NCBI RefSeq assembly: GCF_000739695.1
Contig: NZ_BBIO01000005.1
Coordinates: 1 to 64,000 of the forward strand
Length of the DNA stretch: 64,000 nucleotides
DNA from: Tepidicaulis marinus
Lineage (GTDB): Bacteria > Pseudomonadota > Alphaproteobacteria > Parvibaculales > Parvibaculaceae
Direction: 5' to 3'
Both the position numbers and the translations under genes were made by a program. Of this stretch, positions 1-8,805 are shown piece after piece (the first letter of the stretch is position 1; every line of letters starts with the position of its first letter). Under the pieces are notes generated by a model, which searched no databases, was not told the origin of the DNA, and saw only the letters and a program-made list of their open reading frames with translations.

Positions 1-740
1 TTGCCTGCCGGCGGAAAGCGTGCCTTGGCTGATCGCGTATGGCCCGCCCGCCACGGTCTCCCCTGCCGTCCGGACAAGCGCGCCGGTGAAGATCGAGGCA
101 TCATCCCCGTTCGTCAGCCCGCTATGGGTGAAGGTGAGCGCGGGGTCCACCGCGCCATAGACTTTTGAAAGCGCATTCGCCATTACCGTCAGCGCTGCAG
201 GCGTGATGGTCAGGTTCGCGCCATTGAAGCTGATCGTATAATTGCTGCCGGCCGACAGCGTGCCTTGCGTGATCGCATAAGGCCCGCCTGCTACCGTTTC
301 GCCTGCGGCCCGCACAAGCGCGCCGGTGAAGACCGAAGCATCGTCCCCATTCGTCAGCCCGCTATGGGTAAAGGTGAGCGCCGGATCACGCTCCGCATAG
401 ACTTTGGAGACCGCATCCGCCGTCACGGTCAGCGCCGCCGGCGTGATGGTCAGATTGGCGCCGGTGAAGCTGATCGTGTAATTGCCCCCGGCGGAGAGCG
501 TGCCTTGGCTAATCGCGTAAGGCCCGCCCGCCACCGTCTCCCCTGCCGCGCGGGTCAGCGCGCCGGTAAAGAGCGAGCTGTTATCCCCGCCGACAAAGCC
601 GGAGAAATTGAAAGTGAAAGCCGGGTCCGCGTCACCGTAAGTTTTCGTCTGCGCATCCGCTGCCACGCTCAAACTCGCCGGTGTAATGGCAGCAGAGCTG
701 CTGGCCGTCGGCGAAAGCGTATAGTTCCCGGCATCGGTGC
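1..740 (-). repeat. 240-bp tandem repeats encoding MBG-type adhesin units
   Basis: The segment GTGCCTTG..ATCGC..GGCCCGCC recurs at 20, 260 and 500, an exact 240-bp (80-codon) period, and again near 998 after an intervening YDG-type unit. Copies differ mainly at third codon positions, so they are coding repeats. The array continues past the left edge. Such arrays change length by recombination, so the copy number in an assembly may be unreliable. Confidence 0.85.
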
Positions 741-3700
741 CTGAAAGCGCAAGGCCTGTCACGTTGACCGTCTTGCCTGCGCCCACATTGGCATCGGTAA
801 AGGCAAAAGTGCCGGAACCTGCCGCCGACACATCATCTCCGCCCACAATGCCGGTAAGGCCGAGGATCGTACCGGTCGCCGCGACGGTGGCATCGTAGAC
901 CTTATCGTTCGCGGCCAAATTCACGCTGAGTGCCCTCGGCGTGATCGTGAAATTCGCGCCCGTGAAATCGATGATGTAATTGCCGCCTGCCAAGAGCGTG
1001 CCTTGGCCAATCGCATAAGGCCCGCCCGCCACCGTCTCGCCCGCTGCCCGGACAAGGCCGCCGGTAAAGAGCGAGCTGTTATCCCCGCCGACGAAACCGG
1101 AGAAGTTGAAGGTCAGGCCGGGATCCGCATCGCCATAAGTCTTGGAGAGCGCATCGGCTGCAACCGTCAGCGTTGCCGGCGTAATCGTTGCCGTCGCCGC
1201 CACACCCGGCGCGAGGACATAATTATTGGAATCCGCACCGTTAAGCGCCAGGCCCGAAATCAGAATGTTCTTAGCGACGCCCGCATTGGGATCGGCAAAG
1301 GCAAAGCTGCCCGAAACCGTGACATCATCTCCGCCGATCACGCCCGTCACGACGCTGCCTGACACACGTGCCACCACCGTGCCGTCATAAACCTTGTCAT
1401 CCACCGTCACGGTCACCGTCAGCGTTGCCGGGTCGATGGTCAGCGTGCCGTTCTGCCAGATGATGTCGGCGCCGAGCGCATCGGAAAAGAGCCCGCGGAT
1501 TTCATAAGTGCCCGCATCCGTCACCCCGGCAAGATTGCCGCCCAGCGTGCCGGACAAGGCAGCCATCGGGTCGGAGATTGTCGCCGTGAAGCCGCTCGCT
1601 GCCTGCCCGTCATAGGTCTTGGTGATGTCGTTCACATCGATGGTGATGGGGGTGAGGAAGGAGCGCAGCACCGGGCGCGCTTCATCTTCGTAGATTCGCC
1701 AGGTCGTGCCCGTGCCGCCATCGCCGTCAATGTCCCAACCCGCATCGATATAGGTTTGCGGGTCCATCAGTTCGGCTGTCGTGTGGCCCGTCACCGGCGA
1801 TCCGCCGCCGACACCGTCAAGCCCGATACCGTTTGCCTGGCCAGATGTGTCCGTATCCCAGAAGGACCCGGTAAGCGGCGCGCCGCTGCCGCCGGGGGCA
1901 ACCCGGCCCGCATAACCGCCGACATTGGTGCTGCCCGTCACCGCGCCCGATGAATAGGTGTTGACGATGCGGGACTGCGCCGAGGCCGGGGCATAGCGCC
2001 CGGCAAAGCCGCCCACTTCGTCATTGCCGTTCACGGCGCCGGTTGCATAGGAATTCTCGATAATGCCCGACTGCAGCCCGACGAAGCCGCCGATGAGATC
2101 GTTCCCGCTTACGCTGCCCGTCGCAAAGGAAAGCGTGATCGTGCCATTCGTGCTGTTCGTGCCGGCAAAACCGCCCACTTCATCCGAAGCGCCGCCCGGC
2201 GTCACGTTCCCCGTCGCATAGGACCGCGTGATCGTGCCGCGGCTATTGACGCCGATGAAACCGCCGACCCCTTCGATGCCTGTGCCCGTTACCGTGCCGC
2301 TAGCAGAAGAATCGCTGACCGTGCCCAGAATATCGAGGACGTTCACGCCATCGAAGAACGAGAAGCCGTTCGAGCCGATCAATCCGCCAACGCTGCCGCT
2401 GATCGCATTGTTGACGCCCGTCACATTGACGGAAGAGCTGACATTGCGGATGACGCCGCCATTCTGCCCGACCAATGCACCCGTATCCGCGCCGCCCGTC
2501 ACCGAGCCGCCCGCCAGATGCACATTCTGAATGGTGGAGTTACGCGTGCGTCCGAAAAGACCGATATAGCCGTCCGTTTCCCCGCCGCGGCTGATGAAGA
2601 GACCCGAGATCGTGTTGTTGAGCCCTTCGAACGTACCCTGGAAATGATTGTTCCGGTCGCCGATGGGATCGAACCCCAGCCCGCCATTCAGCCCGGACGT
2701 GGAGGACGCATCGAGATCGCCCGCAAGCGCATAGCGCCCGGTAAGGCCGGAACCGATGGCCTGCAGATCGCTGACACTATGGATCAACGTATAGGCCTGC
2801 CCGTCAATGCTCAGGCTGGCGCTTGCCCCGGCAAGCGTCACGCTGCCATTCGTGCCGAAAGAATAATCCCCGCCGAAAGTCAGCGTCAGACCGCCCGAGG
2901 TGCCGGTCGAGGTGATATCCGAATTGATCTCGATATTGCGCACCGCATCGAGAATAAGAACCGTATCGGCACTCCAGGTAATATCGTCATTGATGAAGAT
3001 ATCACCATTGCCCGCGCTGGCGCCATTGTCGCTGTCGAGCGTCACGTTGGTGCTGGCAAGATTGGCGGACACCGTCGCCCCCGTAATATCCTCGCCGGTG
3101 GCCGCCACGGTCAGATCGTTCGGGTCGATGAGCCAGGTGCCGGTCGTGCCGTTTTCGGCAAGGGTCGAAACGCGTGTGCTCCCGGCAATGTCGATATCGC
3201 CGCCGGAGGTTTCTATGAAACCGCCCGAAGCCCCCGCGCCGCCTTCGGCTTTCAACGTGCCCGAAACGCGCATGCGCCCGCTTGCGACAAGCACGGCGTC
3301 ACCGCCGTCTTTGCCCGCGTTTGAGGCGGAAACATCGATGAGCCCCGAAACATCGATATCCGCGGCCTCAGCTGTTACCGTGCCGCCCGCACCGTCAAGA
3401 CCCCGCGCTTCCAGCGTGCCGGAAATGCCGATCTCATTCGACGCGGTCAGAAGAATGCGCCCGTCCCGCTCGGCGCTGCCCGTGGCGCGCACCAGCCCTT
3501 GCGTGTTCCCGGCAAGCGCATAGACATTGCCATGGGCGGCGGCAAGTTCCGCCTGCGCCGCGCTGACAGCGCCCTCATTCGTCACATCGCCGCTGGTGCT
3601 TGCGCCCTGAATGAAAAGCCGCTGCCCGCCGCCTTGCGTTTGCAGCAGCACCTCATCGCCCGCGCCGAGCGCCGCCACACCGTTTTCCGCCTCAACCGTT

Positions 3701-4251
3701 CCGGAATTCTGCACCGCCCGGCCGATCAGCACCACATCGCCAGCCTGCGAGACGATGCGGCCCGCATTGACGATGGAACCATGCGAGGAACCGGCAAAGC
3801 GCATCGCTCCGCCATCCAGAAAATCTTCATTGGCAATGTCGCGGGTCGAGGCAACGAAGCTGCCTCCCGTGACGATTTCCCCGCCGGGGCCGACTACAAT
3901 GCCGTTAGGATTGATGAGATAGGCCGAACCCGTCGCGGTCAAAAGCCCGTCGATCTGCGAGATGTCGCCGCCCGTCACGTGGTTCAGCGTGGCGCCGAGG
4001 CCGTTCTGGATCGCCACGCTATTGCCCGCGCCGATGGAAAAGCCGTCCCAATTGATGATCCCGGCGAGCGAGCTTTGCGTGATGGTGGCGCTGGCGCCGG
4101 AAAACTGGATATCCCCCTGCCCGGCAACGAACTGCCCGCCGCTCGGCAGCGCCTCGGCGCCCAGCGCCGGCATCGCATAGCCCTGCGCAATGATCGTTGC
4201 ACCCAACAGAGCCTTGCGGCTCGTCCCGAACACACGGTCCCCAGTAGCCAT
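1..4251 (-). CDS. Filamentous-haemagglutinin-type giant adhesin with GLUG and MBG/YDG repeats (5' part, runs off window)
   Basis: The frame is open for all 1417 codons from the ATG to the left edge, so the C-terminus is missing. AGGTGA sits 5 bases before the ATG. Residues about 30-150 form a TPS/haemagglutinin-activity domain, with the family signature NPNGI near residue 112 followed by GPGGEI. A long G/A/S/T-rich beta-helix-like stretch follows. Residues about 570-790 hold glycine-rich GLUG-type units (GGLIGSNG, GGFAGTNS, GGFVGLQS, GGYAGRVA). From about residue 860 there are MBG-type units (KTYGDADPAFTFNFSG, AGGNYTISFTGANLTITPAAL) with YDG-type units between them. TPS-domain adhesins are normally exported by a TpsB/FhaC Omp85 porin; none is in view, so secretion could depend on a gene past the left edge. 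A surface attachment or biofilm role is inferred from the family. The N-terminus is a poor classical signal peptide but has a hydrophobic GATIIAQGYAMPALGA stretch. Confidence 0.88.
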   Translation of the reverse strand, partial: MATGDRVFGTSRKALLGATIIAQGYAMPALGAEALPSGGQFVAGQGDIQFSGASATITQSSLAGIINWDGFSIGAGNSVAIQNGLGATLNHVTGGDISQIDGLLTATGSAYLINPNGIVVGPGGEIVTGGSFVASTRDIANEDFLDGGAMRFAGSSHGSIVNAGRIVSQAGDVVLIGRAVQNSGTVEAENGVAALGAGDEVLLQTQGGGQRLFIQGASTSGDVTNEGAVSAAQAELAAAHGNVYALAGNTQGLVRATGSAERDGRILLTASNEIGISGTLEARGLDGAGGTVTAEAADIDVSGLIDVSASNAGKDGGDAVLVASGRMRVSGTLKAEGGAGASGGFIETSGGDIDIAGSTRVSTLAENGTTGTWLIDPNDLTVAATGEDITGATVSANLASTNVTLDSDNGASAGNGDIFINDDITWSADTVLILDAVRNIEINSDITSTGTSGGLTLTFGGDYSFGTNGSVTLAGASASLSIDGQAYTLIHSVSDLQAIGSGLTGRYALAGDLDASSTSGLNGGLGFDPIGDRNNHFQGTFEGLNNTISGLFISRGGETDGYIGLFGRTRNSTIQNVHLAGGSVTGGADTGALVGQNGGVIRNVSSSVNVTGVNNAISGSVGGLIGSNGFSFFDGVNVLDILGTVSDSSASGTVTGTGIEGVGGFIGVNSRGTITRSYATGNVTPGGASDEVGGFAGTNSTNGTITLSFATGSVSGNDLIGGFVGLQSGIIENSYATGAVNGNDEVGGFAGRYAPASAQSRIVNTYSSGAVTGSTNVGGYAGRVAPGGSGAPLTGSFWDTDTSGQANGIGLDGVGGGSPVTGHTTAELMDPQTYIDAGWDIDGDGGTGTTWRIYEDEARPVLRSFLTPITIDVNDITKTYDGQAASGFTATISDPMAALSGTLGGNLAGVTDAGTYEIRGLFSDALGADIIWQNGTLTIDPATLTVTVTVDDKVYDGTVVARVSGSVVTGVIGGDDVTVSGSFAFADPNAGVAKNILISGLALNGADSNNYVLAPGVAATATITPATLTVAADALSKTYGDADPGLTFNFSGFVGGDNSSLFTGGLVRAAGETVAGGPYAIGQGTLLAGGNYIIDFTGANFTITPRALSVNLAANDKVYDATVAATGTILGLTGIVGGDDVSAAGSGTFAFTDANVGAGKTVNVTGLALSGTDAGNYTLSPTASSSAAITPASLSVAADAQTKTYGDADPAFTFNFSGFVGGDNSSLFTGALTRAAGETVAGGPYAISQGTLSAGGNYTISFTGANLTITPAALTVTADAVSKVYAERDPALTFTHSGLTNGDDASVFTGALVRAAGETVAGGPYAITQGTLSAGSNYTISFNGANLTITPAALTVMANALSKVYGAVDPALTFTHSGLTNGDDASIFTGALVRTAGETVAGGPYAISQGTLSAGRQ

Positions 4252-4570
4252 GCCGATCACCTTTCTACTCACTCATGAAACTGCTGTTCTAGGTGAAGCA
4301 AAAAAGGCGGGTGAAATCTAGGCAATTATTGATATAATATTAAAAAGTGATCGACTATTCACACTATTTATATACCGATTTACTTTTTTGAATAGAGATA
4401 TATTTAATGCACACAAATAAACGGACCCCATCTTAACACATAAGTAAGGATTTCACATTTCACCATAGCGTGAGTGAAATTTTGGCAGTTTTTCTGGGAT
4501 TTCCGTACCCCCACACCCTCATCAACCAATCGCCCCGCCAACCAGCCAGCCGGGAGGAAGCCGCCGCGTC
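4252..4570. promoter_or_regulatory. AT-rich divergent control region, adhesin/LysR, with repeated ATTTCAC words
   Basis: This stretch is far richer in A+T than its surroundings and holds no gene. The word ATTTCAC occurs as a head-to-tail pair at 4450-4463. Its complement GTGAAAT follows at 4474-4480, giving a dyad with 10 bases between the inner arms. A further GTGAAAT lies at 4311-4317, near the adhesin start. LysR proteins usually bind imperfect dyads between themselves and a divergent target, so this is a candidate operator cluster. The binding assignment is inference. Confidence 0.5.
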
Positions 4571-5524
4571 ATGAATATCCGGCAATTAGATCTCAATCTG
4601 CTTCTGGTTTTCGATGCCGTTTACAAGGAGCGCAGCATCAGCAAGGCGGCAGCGCGGCTCGACCTTTCCCAGCCCGCCGTCAGTAATGCGCTAAAGCGCC
4701 TGCGCCACTTCACCGGAGACAATCTCTTCTTCCGGGCCGGAAACGCCATGATGCCGACCCGCACGGCCAATGCGCTTGCGGTGCCGGTCGCCCACGCGCT
4801 CAGCACGGTCGAGGAAAGCTTTTCCTCGCTGCGCGCCTTCGACCCGGCGGCATCGACACGCCTTTTCAAACTCACCATCAACGATTTTCTGCGCGTGACG
4901 CTCGTTCCCCCGCTCACCAACTTTCTCGAGCGCGAGGCGCCCGGCATCAAAGTGGAATATCAGGCCCGGACCGGCACGGCCGCTGCTCATATCGACGCGC
5001 TCCGGCGCCGCCAGACGGAAATGAGCATGCTGCCCCGCTCGGCGGTCGAGGGGCTTGAGGAGATTTCCTATCTGCCGGTAACGACCGACGGGCTGCAGCT
5101 TGCGGTGCGGGCCGGCCACCCCCTGCTTGCCGGGCCCGTGACCAAAGAGGCGCTGGCCGGCGCGCGCTATGTCGCAACGAATAACGCGCCCTTCGTCCGC
5201 GCCATCGTCGACGGCGCCTTCAAGGCGGAGGGGATCGAGCGCAACATCACCTGCTTCGTGCCCGACACGACGACGATTCCCTCCATCGTCGAAATGACGG
5301 ACCTGATCGGCGTGATCGGCCAGAACAGCCTCGCCCGGTATCAGCGCGATCATGCGCTTGTCAAACTGCCCGCCCCCTTCACCTTCCCGCAAATCGAGGC
5401 AGGCTTCGTTTGGCTGCGCGAGGCGGATGAAGATCAAGGCCTGCAATGGCTGCGGGATAAAGCCGCCCGGATTCTCCAGACCGCGCTTGCCGTCCATCCG
5501 CAAGACACGGCACCAAAAGATTAG
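4571..5524 (+). CDS. LysR-family transcriptional regulator (NodD/SyrM-like subgroup)
   Basis: The 317-residue length is normal for LysR. Residues 1-62 are the winged helix-turn-helix: MNIRQLDLNLLLVFDAVYKE, then SISKAAARLDLSQPAVSNALKRLR. The Asn-Ile-Arg-Gln-Leu-Asp-Leu-Asn opening is typical of the subgroup that includes NodD and many aromatic-compound regulators. Residues about 90-300 are the periplasmic-binding-protein-like effector domain. GGAGG lies 13 bases before the ATG. It is transcribed away from the adhesin gene and is the obvious candidate regulator of it, since LysR proteins commonly control a divergent neighbour. The inducer cannot be read from sequence. The stop codon is about 20 bases from the 3' end of the convergent tRNA gene. 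Confidence 0.9.
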   Translation: MNIRQLDLNLLLVFDAVYKERSISKAAARLDLSQPAVSNALKRLRHFTGDNLFFRAGNAMMPTRTANALAVPVAHALSTVEESFSSLRAFDPAASTRLFKLTINDFLRVTLVPPLTNFLEREAPGIKVEYQARTGTAAAHIDALRRRQTEMSMLPRSAVEGLEEISYLPVTTDGLQLAVRAGHPLLAGPVTKEALAGARYVATNNAPFVRAIVDGAFKAEGIERNITCFVPDTTTIPSIVEMTDLIGVIGQNSLARYQRDHALVKLPAPFTFPQIEAGFVWLREADEDQGLQWLRDKAARILQTALAVHPQDTAPKD

Positions 5525-5543
5525 GGGGAAGCGGAACCGGAAG

Positions 5544-5630
5544 TGGTGGCCGCGGCCGGACTCGAACCGGCACTCGCAAAAAGCGAAGCAGATTTTAAGT
5601 CTGCTGTGTCTACCATTCCACCACGCGGCC
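5544..5630 (-). tRNA. tRNA-Leu (anticodon UAA), CCA encoded
   Basis: On the minus strand an 87-nt cloverleaf begins GGCCGCG and ends CGCGGCC-A-CCA, giving a 7-bp acceptor stem. The anticodon arm is CAGAC-TTAAAAT-CTG with anticodon TAA. A long variable arm (around CTTCGCTTTTTGCGAG) marks it as a class II tRNA, as expected for leucine. The T arm has GGTTCGAGTCC. The CCA is encoded in the DNA. Confidence 0.96.
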
Positions 5631-5747
5631 AGCGGGACCGGACGAAAGAAGCCCGGCAGGAAAGCCAAGGATAAGGCCCCAAAGAGACGCGGATTTCAAC
5701 ACGCTTGTCGGAATAGCTGCGCCCTTTCCAAGAGTTTTCCCCAAACA

Positions 5748-5775
5748 AAAACGGCGGCCCGAAGACCGCCGTTTT
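5748..5775 (-). terminator. Rho-independent terminator of the small secreted-protein gene
   Basis: The arms AAAACGGCGG and CCGCCGTTTT enclose an 8-base loop. Read on the minus strand the stem is followed by TTTTTG, 22 bases after the stop of the upstream small gene. Confidence 0.8.
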
Positions 5776-5796
5776 GAAACTTTCGTCAAGACAGGC

Positions 5797-6048
5797 TTAG
5801 TTGGCCATGCCCTGCCACACCGGCCAGCAATTGTTGCCGGCTTTGGCGGCGAGCTTCGCCTGCGCGTCTTTGGCGTTGGAGCCATCCGCAGCTTCGACGT
5901 AGTCGTCCTTGCCCGTGCACCAGACATAGAACTGATGCTTGCCGGCTTTCGACATGGCATCGAAGCTGGAGTCGAGCGCCATGGCGCCTGCGCTCATCAG
6001 CATCGTTGCTCCCGCAGCCATCCCAAGAATACCAAAAACTTTTTTCAT
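5797..6048 (-). CDS. Small secreted protein, two cysteines, unknown function
   Basis: This is an 83-residue protein. Residues 1-24 are a clear Sec signal peptide (MKKVFGILGMAAGATMLMSA, then GAMA), with likely cleavage after AMA. The mature part is about 59 residues and contains FYVWCTGKDDYVEAADGSNAKDAQAKLAAKAGNNCWPVWQ, whose two cysteines could form one disulphide in the periplasm. AGGAAG directly precedes the ATG, and the gene has its own terminator, so it is a single-gene unit. I do not recognise the family. The W-C and C-W pairs flanking a helix-forming lysine/alanine stretch suggest a compact disulphide-closed fold. No neighbour gives a functional clue. Confidence 0.75.
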   Translation of the reverse strand: MKKVFGILGMAAGATMLMSAGAMALDSSFDAMSKAGKHQFYVWCTGKDDYVEAADGSNAKDAQAKLAAKAGNNCWPVWQGMAN

Positions 6049-6329
6049 CTTCCTGATCTCCCTCCGGGTTTAAAACCCTTGTTACAGGCCAGTGCCTGTT
6101 TTCCCCCACATGGCTCTTTCTCACCCAGGAGCCAAATGCACCGGGCGGCGACTGACAAGCCTTTTTCATTCGGCAATTTAGTCGATCGTGGGGAAATTGT
6201 ATCCGATTCCATAAGAGATTCGACTGAATTCTTCGTAATGTTCGCGGGGATGTTGCAGAAAAGCGACGGAAAACCAAGCTTTTCCGCGGGGTTTGTGCCC
6301 CACCCTCGTCTCTGCCATCCCGCTTAAGG

Positions 6330-7112
6330 TTAAGAGGCCGCCCGCACGTCCCCCTCGATCGGCACCGCCCCCAGTTCCCGCATCAAGCCCCGCACCTCTT
6401 CTTGCGTGCGCACCAGCGCCGCCTCGTCAATGGACCTGATGACAATGCTGGTGCCGTAGCGCTTGCCGATGAAGAAGGGATAGGAGCCGATGCTGACATC
6501 GGGATGCGCGGCCTGCAGCGCGCCCAGCCCCTCCGCAAGCTGCCCCTCGCCCATCTCGCAGCTCACCGTGGCCGAGAGCATTTTGCGCCCGCCTTTCAGG
6601 CGCCCGGCAAGCCCGTCCATCATCACTTGTACGATCATGGGAATGCCCGCCATGACGAAGACATTCTCCATCTGAAAGCCCGGCGCCTTGCTCACCGGGT
6701 TGGGGATGAGCGAGGCCCCTTCCGGAATCCGCGCCATGCGCTTGCGCGCCTCGGTAAAGGGATTACCGGTTTCCTCATAATGCCTGGTGAGAATCGCCAT
6801 GGCTTCGGGGTGATGGCCGATGGGCACGCCGAAGGCCTTGGCCACACAGTCGGCAGTAATGTCGTCATGGGTCGGGCCGATGCCCCCGGTGGTGAAGACA
6901 TAGTCATAATTTGCCCGCACCTCGTTCAGCGTCTCGACGATCACCCGCTCCACATCCGGGATCATCCGCGCCTCGCGCACCTGGATGCCCATATCGCCGA
7001 GATAGCGGGCAATATAGGAAAGGTTGGCGTCCTTAGTGCGCCCGGACAAAAGCTCATCGCCGATCAACAAAACGCAGGCCGTCACCGGACCTTCCGCCGC
7101 GCCATTTCCCAT
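6330..7112 (-). CDS. CinA-type MoaB/Mog-domain protein (competence/damage-inducible protein A family)
   Basis: The 260-residue protein has the molybdopterin-binding MoaB/Mog fold: VLLIGDELLSGRTKDANLSYIA near the N-terminus, TTGGIGPTHDDIT near residue 80, then MENVFVMAGIPMIVQ. It matches the N-terminal half of CinA and lacks the C-terminal nicotinamide-nucleotide amidase domain, a form common in Alphaproteobacteria. I chose the ATG at 7112 because GGAGG lies 6 bases upstream of it; an in-frame TTG four codons earlier overlaps that ribosome-binding site and is unlikely. The exact substrate is uncertain; CinA N-domains in other bacteria act as pyrophosphatases on ADP-ribose or related nucleotides. 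It is divergent from sfsA. Confidence 0.87.
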   Translation of the reverse strand: MGNGAAEGPVTACVLLIGDELLSGRTKDANLSYIARYLGDMGIQVREARMIPDVERVIVETLNEVRANYDYVFTTGGIGPTHDDITADCVAKAFGVPIGHHPEAMAILTRHYEETGNPFTEARKRMARIPEGASLIPNPVSKAPGFQMENVFVMAGIPMIVQVMMDGLAGRLKGGRKMLSATVSCEMGEGQLAEGLGALQAAHPDVSIGSYPFFIGKRYGTSIVIRSIDEAALVRTQEEVRGLMRELGAVPIEGDVRAAS

Positions 7113-7268
7113 CAGGGCCTCCAAACTGCAAAACTTTCTCTAAGGATAATACGCCAGCGGGCGCAGGCAATGGCCGCCATGCCTGCGCCTGCGCAAGGGG
7201 TCCCGCGCGAATTGCAACGAAAGCCCTTCAGTTGCGGCTTTTCCCCGGACTGATTATGGTCCGCCCCC

Positions 7269-7967
7269 ATGAAATTCGACCCGCCCCTCCTCTCCGGCCG
7301 GCTAATCAAGCGCTATAAGCGCTTTTTAGCGGATATCCGCCTCGATAGCGGCGAGGAGATTACCGCCCATTGCGCCAATCCGGGCTCCATGATGGGCCTT
7401 GCGGGCGAGGGCATGCGGGTCTGGCTCTCGAAAAGCGGCAATCCGAAGCGAAAACTCGCCCATTCCTGGGAAATCGTGGAACCGGAGGCCGGCTGCCTCG
7501 TCGGTATCAACACGGCCCATCCCAACAGGATCGTGGAAGCCGCCATCTTGGCAGGCGAGGTGCCGGAACTGACGGGCTATGAAACGCTGCGCCGGGAGGT
7601 GAAATACGGCCAGAACAGCCGCATCGACCTTCTGCTGGAAGATCCCGGCAGGCCGCCCGCCTATGTCGAGGTGAAAAATGTCACCCTCGCCCGGGAGCCC
7701 GGAATCGCTGAATTTCCCGATGCCGTTACGGCCCGAGGGGCGAAACATATGGAAGAACTCGCCCGGCGGGCAGTTGCGGGCGAGCGGGCGGTTGTGTTCT
7801 TTCTTGTCCAGCGCAGCGATGCGGAACGGTTCCGCCTTGCCGCCGATATCGACCCGGCTTACGCAAAAGCCTTTGAGGCCGCTGTTAACGCCGGGGTCGA
7901 AGCCCTATGTTATAAATGTGTGATCACGCCGGAGGAAATCCGGCTCGACCGGAAGCTGACGCTATGA
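7269..7967 (+). CDS. sfsA: SfsA family DNA-binding/nuclease-like protein
   Basis: The 232-residue length fits SfsA. Family hallmarks are visible: the N-terminal OB-like part RLIKRYKRFLADI, the conserved AHCANPGSMMGL, and a PD-(D/E)XK-like core with RIDLLLED..AYVEVKNVTLA and FPDAVTARGAKHMEELA. SfsA was named for sugar-fermentation stimulation in E. coli; its fold suggests DNA binding or a nuclease, but the cellular role is unsettled. The stop codon overlaps the map start (ATGA), so the two genes are co-translated, with radC following 5 bases after map. Confidence 0.93.
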   Translation: MKFDPPLLSGRLIKRYKRFLADIRLDSGEEITAHCANPGSMMGLAGEGMRVWLSKSGNPKRKLAHSWEIVEPEAGCLVGINTAHPNRIVEAAILAGEVPELTGYETLRREVKYGQNSRIDLLLEDPGRPPAYVEVKNVTLAREPGIAEFPDAVTARGAKHMEELARRAVAGERAVVFFLVQRSDAERFRLAADIDPAYAKAFEAAVNAGVEALCYKCVITPEEIRLDRKLTL

Positions 7968-8800
7968 GCCTGACCGACCAAGACGAGGATTTCGAATTCG
8001 GGGATTACGACCCGATGGGCCGGAATATTAAAACCCATGGCGCGGAAGCCTTTGAGGGCATGCGCGCGGCGGGCCAGCTTTCGGCAAGCTGCCTCGACAT
8101 GCTGACCAAGGAAATCCGCCCCGGCATGACGACGAAGGCAATCGACGATCTCGTTTTCGAGTTCGGCATGGATCACGGCGCCCAGCCCGCCACACTCGGC
8201 TACAGAGGCTTCACCGCCTCCTGCTGCACCTCTATCAACCATGTCGTTTGTCACGGCATTCCCGGCGACCGGGTGATGCGCGAGGGCGATATCGTCAATG
8301 TCGACGTCACCTTCATCAAGGATGGCTGGCACGGCGACACGAACCGCATGTTCTTTGTCGGCCAGGTGCCGCGCAAGGCCGAGCGGCTGTGCGAGATTAC
8401 CTACGAAGCGATGATGCGCGGCATTGCCGAGGTCAAGCCCGGCGCAACGCTCGGCGATATCGGCGCGGCCATTCAGGAATATGCCGAAGGCGAGCGCTGC
8501 TCGGTGGTGCGCGAGTTTTGCGGCCACGGCCTCGGCCTCGTCTTCCACGACGCGCCCAATGTGCTGCATTACGGCCGGCGCGGCGAAGGCGCGGTGCTGA
8601 AGGAAGGCATGTTCTTCACCATCGAGCCGATGATCAATGCGGGCCGCCCGCATGTGAAAATGCTGAATGACGGCTGGACCGCCGTCACCCGCGACCGCTC
8701 CCTCTCCGCCCAGTTCGAACATTCGATCGGCGTGACAAAAGACGGCGCGGAAATTTTCACGAAATCCCCTGCCGGGCTCGACCGCCCGCCTTACGCCTAA
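7964..8800 (+). CDS. map: Type I methionine aminopeptidase
   Basis: The enzyme removes the initiator methionine from nascent proteins using two metal ions. All five metal ligands are present: Asp114 and Asp125 ([20 protein letters not shown]), His188 (FCGHGLG), Glu221 (TIEPMI) and Glu252 (QFEHSIGVT). The 278 residues include an acidic N-terminal extension of about 25 residues ([19 protein letters not shown]). The chosen ATG overlaps the sfsA stop in ATGA with AAGCTGA just upstream; longer in-frame starts lie inside sfsA and are unlikely. It forms an operon with sfsA and radC. Confidence 0.96.
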   Translation: MSLTDQDEDFEFGDYDPMGRNIKTHGAEAFEGMRAAGQLSASCLDMLTKEIRPGMTTKAIDDLVFEFGMDHGAQPATLGYRGFTASCCTSINHVVCHGIPGDRVMREGDIVNVDVTFIKDGWHGDTNRMFFVGQVPRKAERLCEITYEAMMRGIAEVKPGATLGDIGAAIQEYAEGERCSVVREFCGHGLGLVFHDAPNVLHYGRRGEGAVLKEGMFFTIEPMINAGRPHVKMLNDGWTAVTRDRSLSAQFEHSIGVTKDGAEIFTKSPAGLDRPPYA

Positions 8801-8805
8801 ACTCC

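Noticed and set aside
1-1200. CRISPR-like array in the left-end repeats
   Set aside because: The unit is 240 bp, in frame and coding, with no short conserved repeat and unique spacers.
5544-5630. Integration site (att) at the tRNA-Leu gene
   Set aside because: No integrase, no direct repeat of the tRNA 3' end and no change in base composition on either side.
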